Source: JBBIRG01 sp964410965 (GTDB lineage Bacteria; CLD3; SB21; JBBIRG01). Taken from it: a stretch of 64,000 nucleotides of DNA. A program made the translations under genes and the position numbers. The notes beneath the pieces were generated by a model. The model saw only the letters and a list, made by a program, of their open reading frames with translations, made no database searches and had not been told where the DNA came from. The stretch is from positions 62,001 through 126,000 of the forward strand of contig CAYPIY010000006.1 of assembly GCA_964410965.1 (NCBI GenBank), given 5' to 3'. Shown here piece after piece: positions 18,108 through 27,099 of the stretch. Position 1 is the first letter of the stretch; each line of letters begins with the position of its first letter.

Positions 18108-19571
18108 ATGAACGATATCAAATTTGAACCGGTCATGGGCATTGAAGTTCATTGCCAATTACTGACGCAAACCAAGGCTTTTTGTTCCTGCAGCACCAAA
18201 TACGGGGCGATGCCGAATACACAGACATGTCCGGTATGCCTTGCTCTGCCCGGGGCGCTGCCGGTACTTAACAAAAGGGTAGTGGAATTCGCCATTCGCA
18301 TGGGTTTAGCGACGCATTGCACCATAGCTGCCGAATCCGTATTTGCCCGGAAAAATTATTTTTATCCGGATCTTCCGAAGGGTTACCAGATCTCGCAATA
18401 TGATCTGCCCCTTTGCGAAAACGGATGGATCGAGATCGATACCGGAGATTGCAGGAAAAAGATAGGGATCACGAGAATACATCTGGAGGAAGACGCAGGA
18501 AAATCCCTTCATGATGAAGCCGTCACGGGCGGAGAGGGAACATACATCGATCTTAACCGTTGCGGAGCGCCGCTGATCGAAATTGTTTCCGAACCTGATT
18601 TCAGGACTCCTCAGGAAGTTACCGCGTATCTGATGAAAATCCGGCAACTGGTTCAGTATCTTGAAATCTGCAACGGCAATATGGAAGAAGGAAGCCTGAG
18701 GTGTGACGCGAATATTTCAGTGCGTCCTGAAGGACGTAAGGAGTTCGGAGTTAAAACAGAACTGAAAAATATGAATTCGTTTAAAGCTGTGGAACGTGCT
18801 CTGAATTTCGAAATTGAGCGGCAAACGTCTTTGATTCTGAACGGCGGTACGGTGGTTCAGCAAACATTGCTCTGGGACGATAATCTTGGTGAATCAAGAG
18901 CCATGCGGACAAAGGAAGAAGCGCATGATTACCGGTATTTCCCCGAACCGGATCTTGTACCTCTGAAAGTCGAAAAGGAATGGGTTCAATCCATCGCCGA
19001 TTCGATGACGGAACTACCCCAGGCCAGGCAGGAAAGGTTGATCAGTCAGTACGGTATTCCGAAGTACGACGCTGAAATTCTGACCCTTACGAAAATGATG
19101 GCCGATTATTATGAAGAGACCATGAAATACTGTTCGGACGGCAAACTGGCCAGTAATTTCATCATGAGCGAGATGATGGCCGTTTTGAAAGAACGAAAAC
19201 AGGAAGCGGACGAATTTACTGTAAAACCGAAGCAAACAGGCGATCTCCTTGAGATAGTTGTCAGAGGCGTCATCAACGGAAAAATAGCAAAAACTGTTTT
19301 TGAAGAAATGCACAAAACGGGAAAAGACGCGAAACAAGTCGTTGAGGAGCAGGGTTTGCTTCAGATCACAGACGGGAACGAAATTGAAAAAGTGATCGGT
19401 CAGATGCTCGAACAGAACCAGAAACAGGTTGCGGAATACCTTTCGGGAAAAGAGGCGGTGTTCGGGCATTTTGTGGGTCAGGTTATGAAATTATCCGGAG
19501 GGAAAGCCAATCCCAAACTGACGAATGACCTGTTACGGGAGAAACTGAATAAGTTAAAAGAAAAAAAATAA
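18108..19571 (+). CDS. gatB: Aspartyl/glutamyl-tRNA amidotransferase subunit B
   Basis: 487 aa. GIEVHCQLLTQTKAFCSC, zinc-type cysteines (CSC and TCPVC), FYPDLPKGYQISQYD, LEEDAGKSLHD and ETRMRTKEEAHDYRYFPEPDL-like block (RAMRTKEEAHDYRYFPEPD) are all family marks; the C-terminal YqeY-like tail binds tRNA. gatA and gatC are not in the window. Asn- and/or Gln-tRNA are therefore probably made by transamidation in this organism. Confidence 0.96.
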   Translation: MNDIKFEPVMGIEVHCQLLTQTKAFCSCSTKYGAMPNTQTCPVCLALPGALPVLNKRVVEFAIRMGLATHCTIAAESVFARKNYFYPDLPKGYQISQYDLPLCENGWIEIDTGDCRKKIGITRIHLEEDAGKSLHDEAVTGGEGTYIDLNRCGAPLIEIVSEPDFRTPQEVTAYLMKIRQLVQYLEICNGNMEEGSLRCDANISVRPEGRKEFGVKTELKNMNSFKAVERALNFEIERQTSLILNGGTVVQQTLLWDDNLGESRAMRTKEEAHDYRYFPEPDLVPLKVEKEWVQSIADSMTELPQARQERLISQYGIPKYDAEILTLTKMMADYYEETMKYCSDGKLASNFIMSEMMAVLKERKQEADEFTVKPKQTGDLLEIVVRGVINGKIAKTVFEEMHKTGKDAKQVVEEQGLLQITDGNEIEKVIGQMLEQNQKQVAEYLSGKEAVFGHFVGQVMKLSGGKANPKLTNDLLREKLNKLKEKK

Positions 19572-19574
19572 TAC

Positions 19575-19602
19575 TTGCGGCTTAAATATAGTTTTTTATA
19601 TT
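19575..19602 (+). promoter_or_regulatory. Promoter for tRNA-Ser
   Basis: TTGCGG (19575-19580), 16 bp, TATATT (19597-19602); predicted start about 8 nt before the mature tRNA 5' end. Confidence 0.5.
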
Positions 19603-19616
19603 CTGCACCGCATTTC

Positions 19617-19704
19617 GGAGAGATGCATGAGTGGTTTAAATGGCACGCCTGGAGAGCGTGTGTACGCCAAAAGTGTACCGTGAGTTCGAATCTCACTCTC
19701 TCCG
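19617..19704 (+). tRNA. tRNA-Ser (anticodon GGA)
   Basis: Acceptor stem GGAGAGA (19617-19623) pairs with TCTCTCC (19697-19703), discriminator G19704. Anticodon stem CACGC/GCGTG with loop CTGGAGA gives anticodon GGA at 19651-19653, reading UCC and UCU. It has the long variable arm of a class II tRNA and the T-loop TTCGAAT with stem GTGAG/CTCAC. The 3' CCA is not encoded. Confidence 0.95.
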
Positions 19705-19706
19705 CA

Positions 19707-19738
19707 GAAAAAACCGGTGAAGTATCACCGGTTTTTTT
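19707..19738. terminator. Bidirectional terminator between tRNA-Ser and the minus-strand gene
   Basis: Perfect stem ACCGGTGA (19713-19720) with TCACCGGT (19725-19732), loop AGTA, with A-run on the left and T-run on the right, so it can end transcription from both sides. It starts 3 bp after the tRNA. Confidence 0.9.
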
Positions 19739-19792
19739 ACTTTTCCAAAGACTCTGATTGAGATTTAGTGAGGGAAAATGAATCAACGAATT

Positions 19793-20353
19793 TTATTCAA
19801 AATGAAACACATAATGTATTTCTTCCTGCCCTGAATCATATCCGCTGACAACGTCGTGACGGACATTTTTAAGGCCGAACAGTTCCAGCGCTTTTTTTAC
19901 GAAACTCATTGTGGTGTATTCAAAATATATATGCGGCGTTGCAATGCCCTTGATTTTCACGATGATCGATTTTTCCTGAATGACACCGTACATTTTTCCT
20001 TCAGTGTAATACGTTGACCAGACCATTGGCATCGTCTGTTCGATAAATGAATTCAGGTTTTTGCTTGTCATAAATACTTTATAAGGGCCTTCTGTCAAAG
20101 CCCAGGCCGCGGAATGCTCACCGATGACCCAGTATGTCTTCGGGTCGTTTCCATAAAATGTTTTAATCATCTCTTCATTCAGGAAAAGAAACGATTTGAT
20201 AGGAATTAATGACACCGGAGCGGGCTCGGTATTGTAATACCCATCCTTTTTTTTCAGTTCATTGAAAAATTGATCCCATTTATCCTTGCCGAACGTATTG
20301 ACGATCTGGCTTTTCCGCGTAATAAAAGCTGTTCCTTTGACATTCATATTCAC
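19793..20353 (-). CDS. Uncharacterised protein, DUF2378/HNOB-like pattern
   Basis: 186 aa, GGAG before ATG 20353. The start (NVKGTAFITRKSQIVNTFG) and the end (FVKKALELFGLKNVRHDVVSG, then a final beta strand HYVFHFE) resemble the DUF2378 / heme-NO-binding-like sensor fold, but similarity is weak. No signal peptide or membrane helix. It is the last gene of the minus-strand run that includes the AOR cofactor genes, 56 bp after moeB, and ends at the shared terminator. Function unknown. Confidence 0.6.
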   Translation of the reverse strand: MNMNVKGTAFITRKSQIVNTFGKDKWDQFFNELKKKDGYYNTEPAPVSLIPIKSFLFLNEEMIKTFYGNDPKTYWVIGEHSAAWALTEGPYKVFMTSKNLNSFIEQTMPMVWSTYYTEGKMYGVIQEKSIIVKIKGIATPHIYFEYTTMSFVKKALELFGLKNVRHDVVSGYDSGQEEIHYVFHFE

Positions 20354-20409
20354 TCCGGCGTTAGTTTGAAAAAATTGATAATGTATTCACAAAAGATAAT
20401 AAAAAATGT

Positions 20410-21120
20410 TCACCCGCATATCGGACAGTTTTTGTTTTTTTCTATTTCAGAATAATGGAAACACCCGCGTTCCATATCAATCAGCAGTATCTTATCATAA
20501 TGAGTTTTTCCGATCCCTGTTAGAATTTTGATGGTTTCAACCGCCTGTATGGAACCAACCATCCCGGGAAGCGCGCCAAACACCGGAATAGGATTGCTTG
20601 ATGGATTTTCGGCGTATAAACATCCGAAACACGGCCCTTTCCGCGAATCGAATACCGCCATGGTTCCCAGGAAATCGGATACGGCGCCGTGAATCATGGG
20701 TTTTCCGAACTTGTGAGCCATACGCGCCATGACAACCCGTGTTTCATAATTATCCACACAGTCGACGAGTACATCAATATCCTTCATGAAACGGTCTGCC
20801 GTATTTTCCGAAAACCGCTCATGCACGGGGATCAGGCGGATATGCGGATTAGCTGCTGATAGTTTATTGACCGCGATTTCCAGTTTGGATTCTCCGATAT
20901 CGGATTCAGTATAGAATAACTGACGGTTGAGATTGGATTCATTGACGGTATCTGATTCAATGATAATCAGATTTCCGACGCCCGCCGCAGATAAATATGA
21001 TAAGAGCGGAAATCCAAGCCCTCCCGCGCCGACGACCAGGACACGAGCGCCGGAGAGCTTCTTCTGACCTGATTCTCCCCAGCCGGGGATGATGAGTTGT
21101 CGTTGATAGCGTTCAAACAT
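20410..21120 (-). CDS. MoeB/ThiF-type sulfur-carrier adenylyltransferase
   Basis: 236 aa from ATG 21120, giving the canonical start FERYQRQLIIPGWGESGQKK. An in-frame ATG at 21168 adds 16 residues that only translate the CACGAAGG repeat, so I reject it. Nucleotide site GAGGLGFPLLSYLSAAGVG, then NLNRQLFY, DCVDNYETR, and two zinc CxxC pairs (CFGC and the C-terminal CPIC). It should adenylate the C-terminal Gly of the small ThiS/MoaD protein encoded upstream. In this context it most likely serves the pterin cofactor of the AOR (an AorE counterpart). Confidence 0.88.
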   Translation of the reverse strand: MFERYQRQLIIPGWGESGQKKLSGARVLVVGAGGLGFPLLSYLSAAGVGNLIIIESDTVNESNLNRQLFYTESDIGESKLEIAVNKLSAANPHIRLIPVHERFSENTADRFMKDIDVLVDCVDNYETRVVMARMAHKFGKPMIHGAVSDFLGTMAVFDSRKGPCFGCLYAENPSSNPIPVFGALPGMVGSIQAVETIKILTGIGKTHYDKILLIDMERGCFHYSEIEKNKNCPICG

Positions 21121-21132
21121 ATTAAAATTACT

Positions 21133-21159
21133 CCGCCACGAAGGCACGAAGGCACAAAC
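21133..21159 (+). repeat. Solo CACGAAGG repeat upstream of moeB
   Basis: CACGAAGG occurs twice in tandem with period 8, followed by the variant CACAAACA. It resembles the repeats around the GxxExxY gene. No partner end is visible nearby. It lies directly before the moeB start and supplies the spurious N-terminal extension of that frame. Confidence 0.5.
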
Positions 21160-21295
21160 AAATAACATTATTACAAAATATATTCATGCACATCTCATAG
21201 CGATTAAAATGGTCGCATTGAGTAGTCACAACTTGTTGGGACGTTGAGTAAAAGCAATTATATCGCGCATCATTCATCAGAATAGAAATAATTAA

Positions 21296-21535
21296 TCAGC
21301 CTCCTTGCACCGGCGGACGCAGCGTAATAACATCGCCCTCTTTAGGTTGATAACTCATCGGAATGATTTTTCCTTCTAATAACGCCATGGAAACCAGCGA
21401 CGGTTTGATGTGAATCTGCGCGAGCGTCTCAATGACCGATTGTCCTTCAGCGATTTCAACTTTGCGAGTGAATTCGTCCACATCCGGATTGAGATAGGAT
21501 TTCAGCAATCCGCCCGCCTTGAAATATATTATCAT
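21296..21535 (-). CDS. ThiS/MoaD-like sulfur carrier protein
   Basis: 79 aa ubiquitin-fold protein that ends in PPVQGG, the Gly-Gly tail needed for thiocarboxylation. Its start overlaps the AOR stop by one base (TGATG), so it is translationally coupled to AOR. With the MoeB/ThiF protein it probably supplies sulfur for the tungsten or molybdenum pterin of AOR, as AorD is thought to do in Aromatoleum. Confidence 0.88.
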   Translation of the reverse strand: MIIYFKAGGLLKSYLNPDVDEFTRKVEIAEGQSVIETLAQIHIKPSLVSMALLEGKIIPMSYQPKEGDVITLRPPVQGG

Positions 21536-23463
21536 CAGAATGCTTTCGGCTTGTATCGCTCACCGCGTACCGGCGGCAGATCGGTCATCAGCTTGCCGAT
21601 CATTCCGGCTTTCTCAAGATTCGCCGCGACAGTGTGTAATCCCAGGTCCTTCAAAACTTCCTTTGATGGATTGCCGTCTTTTCCCCAGCCGCGCGACATG
21701 TAGTATTCATCGAGCATGAATTCAATCTGCTCTTTCGTGACAATCGCGCCTTTGCCAGGTCCTGAAGGTACGGCTTCCTCATAAAATCTAGCGTTGGGAT
21801 AATCGAAACTGCGTCCGGATGTGCTGACATGTGCGTTGCGTTCCAGGAAATGCGCGCGGTTCAGGTTCCAGATGCGTTCGGAGATGATCATCGCTTCGGC
21901 AAGATTGAAATCATTCCAACCTGTGGCCATTACAATCGCGTCGATATGCTCTTCCGGTGTGACATCCACTTCGCCCCAGAACAGGCGGCAGCAGGACACG
22001 GTATCGAAGAACGGCCGTATGTGCTGCAAATAGACGACAACCTTTGCTTTGCCCTTGACGACGTCCCGTCCCATGTCATCGTCCATGGTGATCGTCCATG
22101 CGCGGTTATGATGCGCTCCGATGTCGGCGGTCATGTAGGCGAGCAGCATCGCCGGGGCGTACCGTCCGTCATAACCGCTCATGCCCTGTCCTTTGACCTG
22201 AACGGCGAATTTTTCCGAACCTCCGCCGATTTTTTGTGAAGCAGGAACAAGGCCCTCGGCGAACCACGCGCCAATGCCGCGGCGGTAAACGATCATATTC
22301 ATGAAATGTTCAAAGTCATGCACATTTCCCCAGCGGAGTTCGTGCCCTTCAAGCTGTTCCTTTGTGATCAGCCCTTTTTCATAACATTCCATGCCGAACG
22401 CCACAAGCCCGCCGCCGGACATCGAATCCATGCCGAGATTGTCGCAGACCCAGTTGTTGTAAGCGACTTCATCGATGCGATCGAATCCGCAATTGCCTCC
22501 GCACAGGGCGTTGGTCTCGTACTCCGGGCCTTCGACGAATACCGGGGGTTTGTCGGGTAAAGTGACTTTGGAGTATTTTCCGCAGTTCATCCAGCACCCG
22601 AAACACGCTTTATGGGAAACGAGAAGTTTTTCGACGAGCTCAGGGCCGTCCAGTTTCTCGTTGTTTTCCATGTACGTGGTCTGGAAATTCTTGGTGGGGT
22701 ATACGCCGTTATTATTCGACCAGCTGACAAACATCGCCGTTCCGTATTTCTGCCACGGTTCCATGTTCGGATGAACGCTTGTCCGCTTGATGATCGCGAG
22801 ATTCACTTCTTTGGTTTTCTTCAGGTCGTGCACCTGAAGGGATTTCGTTCCGCGCACGGCGATGGCTTTGATGTTTTTGGATCCCATGACGGCGCCGATG
22901 CCGCATCGTCCGGCCTGACGGCCGTAATCATGCGTGATGCAGGCGCAGGTGACGAGGTTCTCACCGGCCGGCCCGATCGTCACGATCTCGAAATCCTCGC
23001 CGAGATTGTCTTTCAACATTTTTTCCGCATCCATGGAGCCCTTGCCCCAGTATGCCGAAGCGTCACGGATTTCGATTTTATCATCATCAATGCAGATATA
23101 TGACGGCTTGTCCGCCTTTCCCTTGACGATTAACAGATCGATACCTGCGAATTTGAGTTCCGGGCCGAAATGACCGCCGACCGTGGAATCGCCATGCCCG
23201 TTGGAAATAGGGGATACCGCGCCGAAACAGCATTTACTGCCCGAAGGCGCGAAATGGCCCGATAATACGCCCGGACTGACCACGAGAAGATTGTCAGGGT
23301 CGAAGGCCTGAACATTCCGCGGCACTTCATCATAAAGAATTTTACAGATAAATCCGCGTCCGCCGAGCCACTGCCGGGCAAACTCAGGACTGATCGGTTT
23401 CTTCGAGACTGATTTATCGCTTAGATTAATGCGGACTTCATGACCGCCGAATCCGTATAACAT
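21535..23463 (-). CDS. Aldehyde:ferredoxin oxidoreductase (tungsten/molybdenum)
   Basis: 642 aa, full length. N-terminal LGGRGFICKILYDEVP and STVGGHFGPELKFAG belong to the pterin-binding domain; the [4Fe-4S] ligands are CFGCWMNC (Cys x2 Cys x3 Cys) plus a distal Cys, probably in TVSCCRLF. The start GFGGHEVRINLSDKSV is normal. It oxidises aldehydes to acids with a low-potential acceptor or runs in reverse. The polyferredoxin gene is 12 bp upstream and ThiS/MoaD overlaps the stop, which matches the aorABDE order without the FAD subunit aorC. Confidence 0.93.
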   Translation of the reverse strand: MLYGFGGHEVRINLSDKSVSKKPISPEFARQWLGGRGFICKILYDEVPRNVQAFDPDNLLVVSPGVLSGHFAPSGSKCCFGAVSPISNGHGDSTVGGHFGPELKFAGIDLLIVKGKADKPSYICIDDDKIEIRDASAYWGKGSMDAEKMLKDNLGEDFEIVTIGPAGENLVTCACITHDYGRQAGRCGIGAVMGSKNIKAIAVRGTKSLQVHDLKKTKEVNLAIIKRTSVHPNMEPWQKYGTAMFVSWSNNNGVYPTKNFQTTYMENNEKLDGPELVEKLLVSHKACFGCWMNCGKYSKVTLPDKPPVFVEGPEYETNALCGGNCGFDRIDEVAYNNWVCDNLGMDSMSGGGLVAFGMECYEKGLITKEQLEGHELRWGNVHDFEHFMNMIVYRRGIGAWFAEGLVPASQKIGGGSEKFAVQVKGQGMSGYDGRYAPAMLLAYMTADIGAHHNRAWTITMDDDMGRDVVKGKAKVVVYLQHIRPFFDTVSCCRLFWGEVDVTPEEHIDAIVMATGWNDFNLAEAMIISERIWNLNRAHFLERNAHVSTSGRSFDYPNARFYEEAVPSGPGKGAIVTKEQIEFMLDEYYMSRGWGKDGNPSKEVLKDLGLHTVAANLEKAGMIGKLMTDLPPVRGERYKPKAF

Positions 23464-23475
23464 ATGATCCTCCGG

Positions 23476-23859
23476 TTAAGAAACTTTGACAATAGCGCCC
23501 GTGTTGCACACTTCGGTGCACATAAAGCAGAAATCGCATTTGTAAGGAATCCCGCCTTTCCATGTCATCATCACGTTTTCGGGACATGCGTCGATGCATG
23601 CTCCGCACTCGGTGCATAACTCCTCGACGACATGCAGGGCGCCGGACTCATTTTTTATAATAGCTTCGGTGGGGCAGGTGTCCGCGCAGATGCCGCATTC
23701 CGTGCATACAACGGGATTATATGTGCCCGGTTCAGGGAATTTCGCTTCTATGCGGAGTCGTGCCTTTTTGGGATTGACTTCATGAAATTTTTCGATCGTG
23801 CATACCTGTACACATAAACGGCATCCGGTACAGTGCTGGGGAGTTACTTTAATCTGCAT
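23476..23859 (-). CDS. AorA-like polyferredoxin, four [4Fe-4S] motifs
   Basis: 127 aa with four Cys-x2-Cys-x2-Cys-x3-Cys motifs (CTGCRLCVQVC, CTECGICADTC, CTECGACIDAC, CDFCFMCTEVC), predicted to hold four [4Fe-4S] clusters. AAAGG lies before ATG 23859. It is the first gene of the AOR operon and should carry electrons to or from AOR. The cluster number matches AorA of Aromatoleum, a subunit known to form wire-like filaments; whether this one polymerises is open. HycB-like ferredoxin is the general family. Confidence 0.88.
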   Translation of the reverse strand: MQIKVTPQHCTGCRLCVQVCTIEKFHEVNPKKARLRIEAKFPEPGTYNPVVCTECGICADTCPTEAIIKNESGALHVVEELCTECGACIDACPENVMMTWKGGIPYKCDFCFMCTEVCNTGAIVKVS

Positions 23860-23966
23860 AAAAACCTTTTACATAGAACTTGGAATTGTAATACTGATAA
23901 GACCTGAAAACGGGTCAATTTTAATGGAAAAACGGATGGAATGCAAGGAAAAAGGGAACCCGCGTA

Positions 23967-24446
23967 TTAATCTCCACAGGGTTCTTTGGATATGTTATAT
24001 TCGTATTTATAAGGTTGACCTTCTTCGATGCCCTCAAGAATAACGGTTATTTCTCCGGGTGAAATCAGCCTGTAAATAATTTTCTGCGGAAAATCATGCG
24101 CGGGATTTTCAAACCATACTTCGCGGTTCTTGTAATATGTCATCGTGAATGCGGTTTCTTTCTTCGCTGAAGGCATGGCAATATATTTTACTGTACCGGA
24201 TTTGTCCTGTATGATACGCAGAAACTCAAATGAGGCGTTAAATCCCGTGTCGGTGTTCCGGCTCATGCCGACCATCAGTTTGTTTAAAGGCCCCATCCAT
24301 TGCTCTTCGGTTTCAGAACCCTCGGTCATGTGTTTCCAGTAACCGGCCATCCAGCGCAGTGAATCGATAGGGGCCGGGCTTTTCTGGGCGTAAAGCGGGA
24401 CATTAAATATAGACAAAAGGAGAAGGGTGAAAATGTAACGGAACAT
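23967..24446 (-). CDS. Exported DUF6265-like protein
   Basis: 159 aa with a signal peptide (cleavage after VPLYAQ) and AAAGGAG before ATG 24446. The pattern LRWMAGYWKHM, EEQWMGPLNKLMVGMSRN and ENPAHDFPQKIIYR is that of the DUF6265 family, a small lipocalin-like exported domain of unknown function. It stands between the RAYT gene and the polyferredoxin gene and has no evident link to either. Confidence 0.75.
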   Translation of the reverse strand: MFRYIFTLLLLSIFNVPLYAQKSPAPIDSLRWMAGYWKHMTEGSETEEQWMGPLNKLMVGMSRNTDTGFNASFEFLRIIQDKSGTVKYIAMPSAKKETAFTMTYYKNREVWFENPAHDFPQKIIYRLISPGEITVILEGIEEGQPYKYEYNISKEPCGD

Positions 24447-24470
24447 AGTTGCACTCCTTTCTTTTCAGAC

Positions 24471-25106
24471 TTATTCAATAAGGATATCTTTATTTAAATC
24501 AGAATTGTTCTTCAATTGATGGTATTCGATGAAGCATTGCTTTCCACCGAATAATTGAAATGTCTCATTAATTTCGATAAAACTTTCTTTTTCGGCTGAA
24601 AAGATTGCGTATGAAGAACCATGATAATTTTCAAACGACTTCGTGATTCCGTGATACAAGGGGTTAAGGTGGATGTAACGGAAAAGTTCCATGAAATGGG
24701 TCTGTTTTCTGACGGGTCTTCTCCGGAAGGGTCTCTGAAACAGACTGCCCACCCGTTTCTCCTGCTTGTTTACAGCCTTAGCATAACTGACAAACAAACG
24801 CCGGAACTGTTCACTGATGACTGAGGACGGATCAGACATGACATTTTTCAGATAAATGTCATGTCTGTCAGAAACGCAGGCCAGTTCATGTTCTTCCTTG
24901 ACCCGCACCATAAGATGAAAATGATTCGGAAGCAGGCAGTACGCGAAAGTATCAAGATAAGGCGAAAGATAAAAAATGTACTTATTCATAAAGTACAGAT
25001 AGTTTTCGTGTTTGAAAAATATGTTTGCCCGGTTGATTCCGCGGTTGAAAATGTGATACATTTGACCGGGAACAAGAGGAGTTGTAATATCTTCAGTGGC
25101 AGGCAT
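24471..25106 (-). CDS. REP-associated tyrosine transposase (RAYT, Y1/HUH family)
   Basis: 211 aa. The HUH motif is at His62-Phe-His64 in LLPNHFHLMVRV and the likely catalytic Tyr is Tyr108 in FVSYAKAVNKQ; YIHLNPLYHGI is a further family block. It is intact and single-copy in the window. I see no convincing REP-type GTAG palindromes beside it, only a short AT-rich palindrome at 25123-25137. It splits the two AOR genes. RAYTs are usually domesticated or act on REP sequences elsewhere in the genome. Confidence 0.9.
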   Translation of the reverse strand: MPATEDITTPLVPGQMYHIFNRGINRANIFFKHENYLYFMNKYIFYLSPYLDTFAYCLLPNHFHLMVRVKEEHELACVSDRHDIYLKNVMSDPSSVISEQFRRLFVSYAKAVNKQEKRVGSLFQRPFRRRPVRKQTHFMELFRYIHLNPLYHGITKSFENYHGSSYAIFSAEKESFIEINETFQLFGGKQCFIEYHQLKNNSDLNKDILIE

Positions 25107-25202
25107 AGATCAACAGATCAAGATGATTTTAAATCATTCAATCAAAAATTGTGAAGATATGAAAGACTGTCACAAGACGAGGTTCAGTTAAACCAAGTGA
25201 AT

Positions 25203-27080
25203 TTACTGAAAATCCCTCAGCGTCTCGTGAATGCCTTTGAGCATCTCGAACCAGAAATTCAGGCCGGCTTCCTTTTTATTAGCTTCGAATTCGGCGATCC
25301 AGCGGTCAAGTTCCGGGCTTTCGACTTTGTCGATTTCCTTTACACGCTTAAGGAATGTGTATACGTAATCGAAATTCCGTTCCGATTCCCAGAACACCGA
25401 AGCGTTTCGGCTGTTGATACGGCTCGCGGTGACGGAAATCGTTTTCAGGAACTGCTCTTTCAGCCCGAACAATGTGCCGATGATGTCAGGCACCATTTCT
25501 TCGGCCCAACCGCGGTGGAACCGGCAGATGCCGCAGTTATCGAGGAAAAATTCCTTCTTCATCCGGTCGGCGCATTTCTTGCCGAGTTCGCGGGGCGTGA
25601 TGAAATCGTTTCCGTAGTGCATGTAATATTTGCCCATGATGGCCATTGGCGCGAGTACGCCCGGCGTCCAGTACTGGTTCGGCACCATCCACCCAAGACG
25701 ACCAAACGCGGTGAACACAAATTTGTCGATGATCTTGACGCCTTTGTCTTTGTGCACTCGCCTTGCCCATTTTCGGACACCCGATGATAAGTCCACGATG
25801 CCCCGTTTCTGAATGATAGAGTCTATGAGTTCAATGCCCAGGTCGGCGTTGTTCATTGAATCCTTCACAGGATCGAAATTCTCGATATTGAATTTGGGCA
25901 TGCGCGTGACACCCAGATCCTCCTTAGTCAGCATACCTTCGTCCAGAAGTTCCATCATCCACGCCAGAACTCCGCCGAGGCTGATGCCGTCAAATCCGTT
26001 GGTATCGCAGTAATGGTTAAGTTTTTCCGCCGCGCGCTGGTCGAATATTCCCGACAAGGGTCCCATTGTCTGATACGGTTCGTAGTCTTTTTTGAATTCG
26101 TCGTTCATTTTCTTGCATACGGCCGCGCATGGCTCTCCGCAGTGCGCCTGCTGTTTCTTCTCGATCGTTTCCTCGTTGAACTGCTTTAGATAATGATTCA
26201 GGATGTATTTCTCGTGCACCGACAGGCGTTGATCTTCGGTCTCATAAATTGATTTGTAATTGAACGTGATGATGCGTCCTTTCAGCGTGGCATAATTTAC
26301 GCCGAACGTGCCGCCCGTGCCGACTTTCGGGTCATAGCGGTATTTGGTTGTGCTTTCAAAATCCTTCGCAGCGAGTTTCTGGTTGAATTTCTGCTGGAAC
26401 CATTCATCGGCGACTTTACGGTCCCGGAAGTCCTCGTCCACAAACGTCCCTCCGTAGATGACGGCCACAATGCCATGCCGCTGAACCATCTGGGAACCGA
26501 GTCCGCCCCGTCCCGCCCAGGTATCGATGTAGGTGATCTTCTTTTTATTGATCGGAGCGGAGGCGATTGCCCCGAAATCGGTGTACATTGCGGACGGACC
26601 GGTTACGAGTATCCGGGGATCGTTTTCATAGCGATGGCCGAATTGTTCATATACATAATCCATCATGCTGTACACACCGCCTCGTCCTGATGACCAGATC
26701 GCTTTCGCGTCCACCGGCCGTACCTCGACTTCGATTTCCTCGCCATGCTGCCGGTTGAGGTAAAGAACAGAGGGCAGCGCCGCTTTTCGGATGATGCTCG
26801 CCATGTTGATTCCGAGATTTTCAAATACCAATCCCGCTCCGCCCATGGAGGATACGTAAAATCCCCGCCAGCAGGGTGAAAAACTGGAAAAGATCAAACG
26901 GTTGGACCCCGGAAGAATGGATCCAGCCAGTAAACCCACGCCGATATTCAGCGTATCGTAATTATCTGTTAAATGAATTCCAAGGTCAACCGGCCCGAAA
27001 AAATCACCTACTTTATAGCGCTGAATTTTATAATAGCCTGTCCAGGCATCAACAAATAAAACTTTTTGAAACGCTTCCAT
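25203..27080 (-). CDS. Second aldehyde:ferredoxin oxidoreductase family protein
   Basis: 625 aa. GGAGG lies just before ATG 27080. Family marks: GPSAMYTDFGAIASAPI, DTWAGRGGLGSQMVQRHG, cluster cysteines CGEPCAAVC, and a C-terminal CGICRFHRGWAEEM. It is only distantly like the AOR at 21535-23463 and belongs to another branch of the AOR/WOR family, so a different substrate is likely. It has no own ferredoxin or cofactor gene, and may share those of the downstream cluster. Confidence 0.88.
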   Translation of the reverse strand: MEAFQKVLFVDAWTGYYKIQRYKVGDFFGPVDLGIHLTDNYDTLNIGVGLLAGSILPGSNRLIFSSFSPCWRGFYVSSMGGAGLVFENLGINMASIIRKAALPSVLYLNRQHGEEIEVEVRPVDAKAIWSSGRGGVYSMMDYVYEQFGHRYENDPRILVTGPSAMYTDFGAIASAPINKKKITYIDTWAGRGGLGSQMVQRHGIVAVIYGGTFVDEDFRDRKVADEWFQQKFNQKLAAKDFESTTKYRYDPKVGTGGTFGVNYATLKGRIITFNYKSIYETEDQRLSVHEKYILNHYLKQFNEETIEKKQQAHCGEPCAAVCKKMNDEFKKDYEPYQTMGPLSGIFDQRAAEKLNHYCDTNGFDGISLGGVLAWMMELLDEGMLTKEDLGVTRMPKFNIENFDPVKDSMNNADLGIELIDSIIQKRGIVDLSSGVRKWARRVHKDKGVKIIDKFVFTAFGRLGWMVPNQYWTPGVLAPMAIMGKYYMHYGNDFITPRELGKKCADRMKKEFFLDNCGICRFHRGWAEEMVPDIIGTLFGLKEQFLKTISVTASRINSRNASVFWESERNFDYVYTFLKRVKEIDKVESPELDRWIAEFEANKKEAGLNFWFEMLKGIHETLRDFQ

Positions 27081-27099
27081 ACGGCCTCCGTGAAATATA

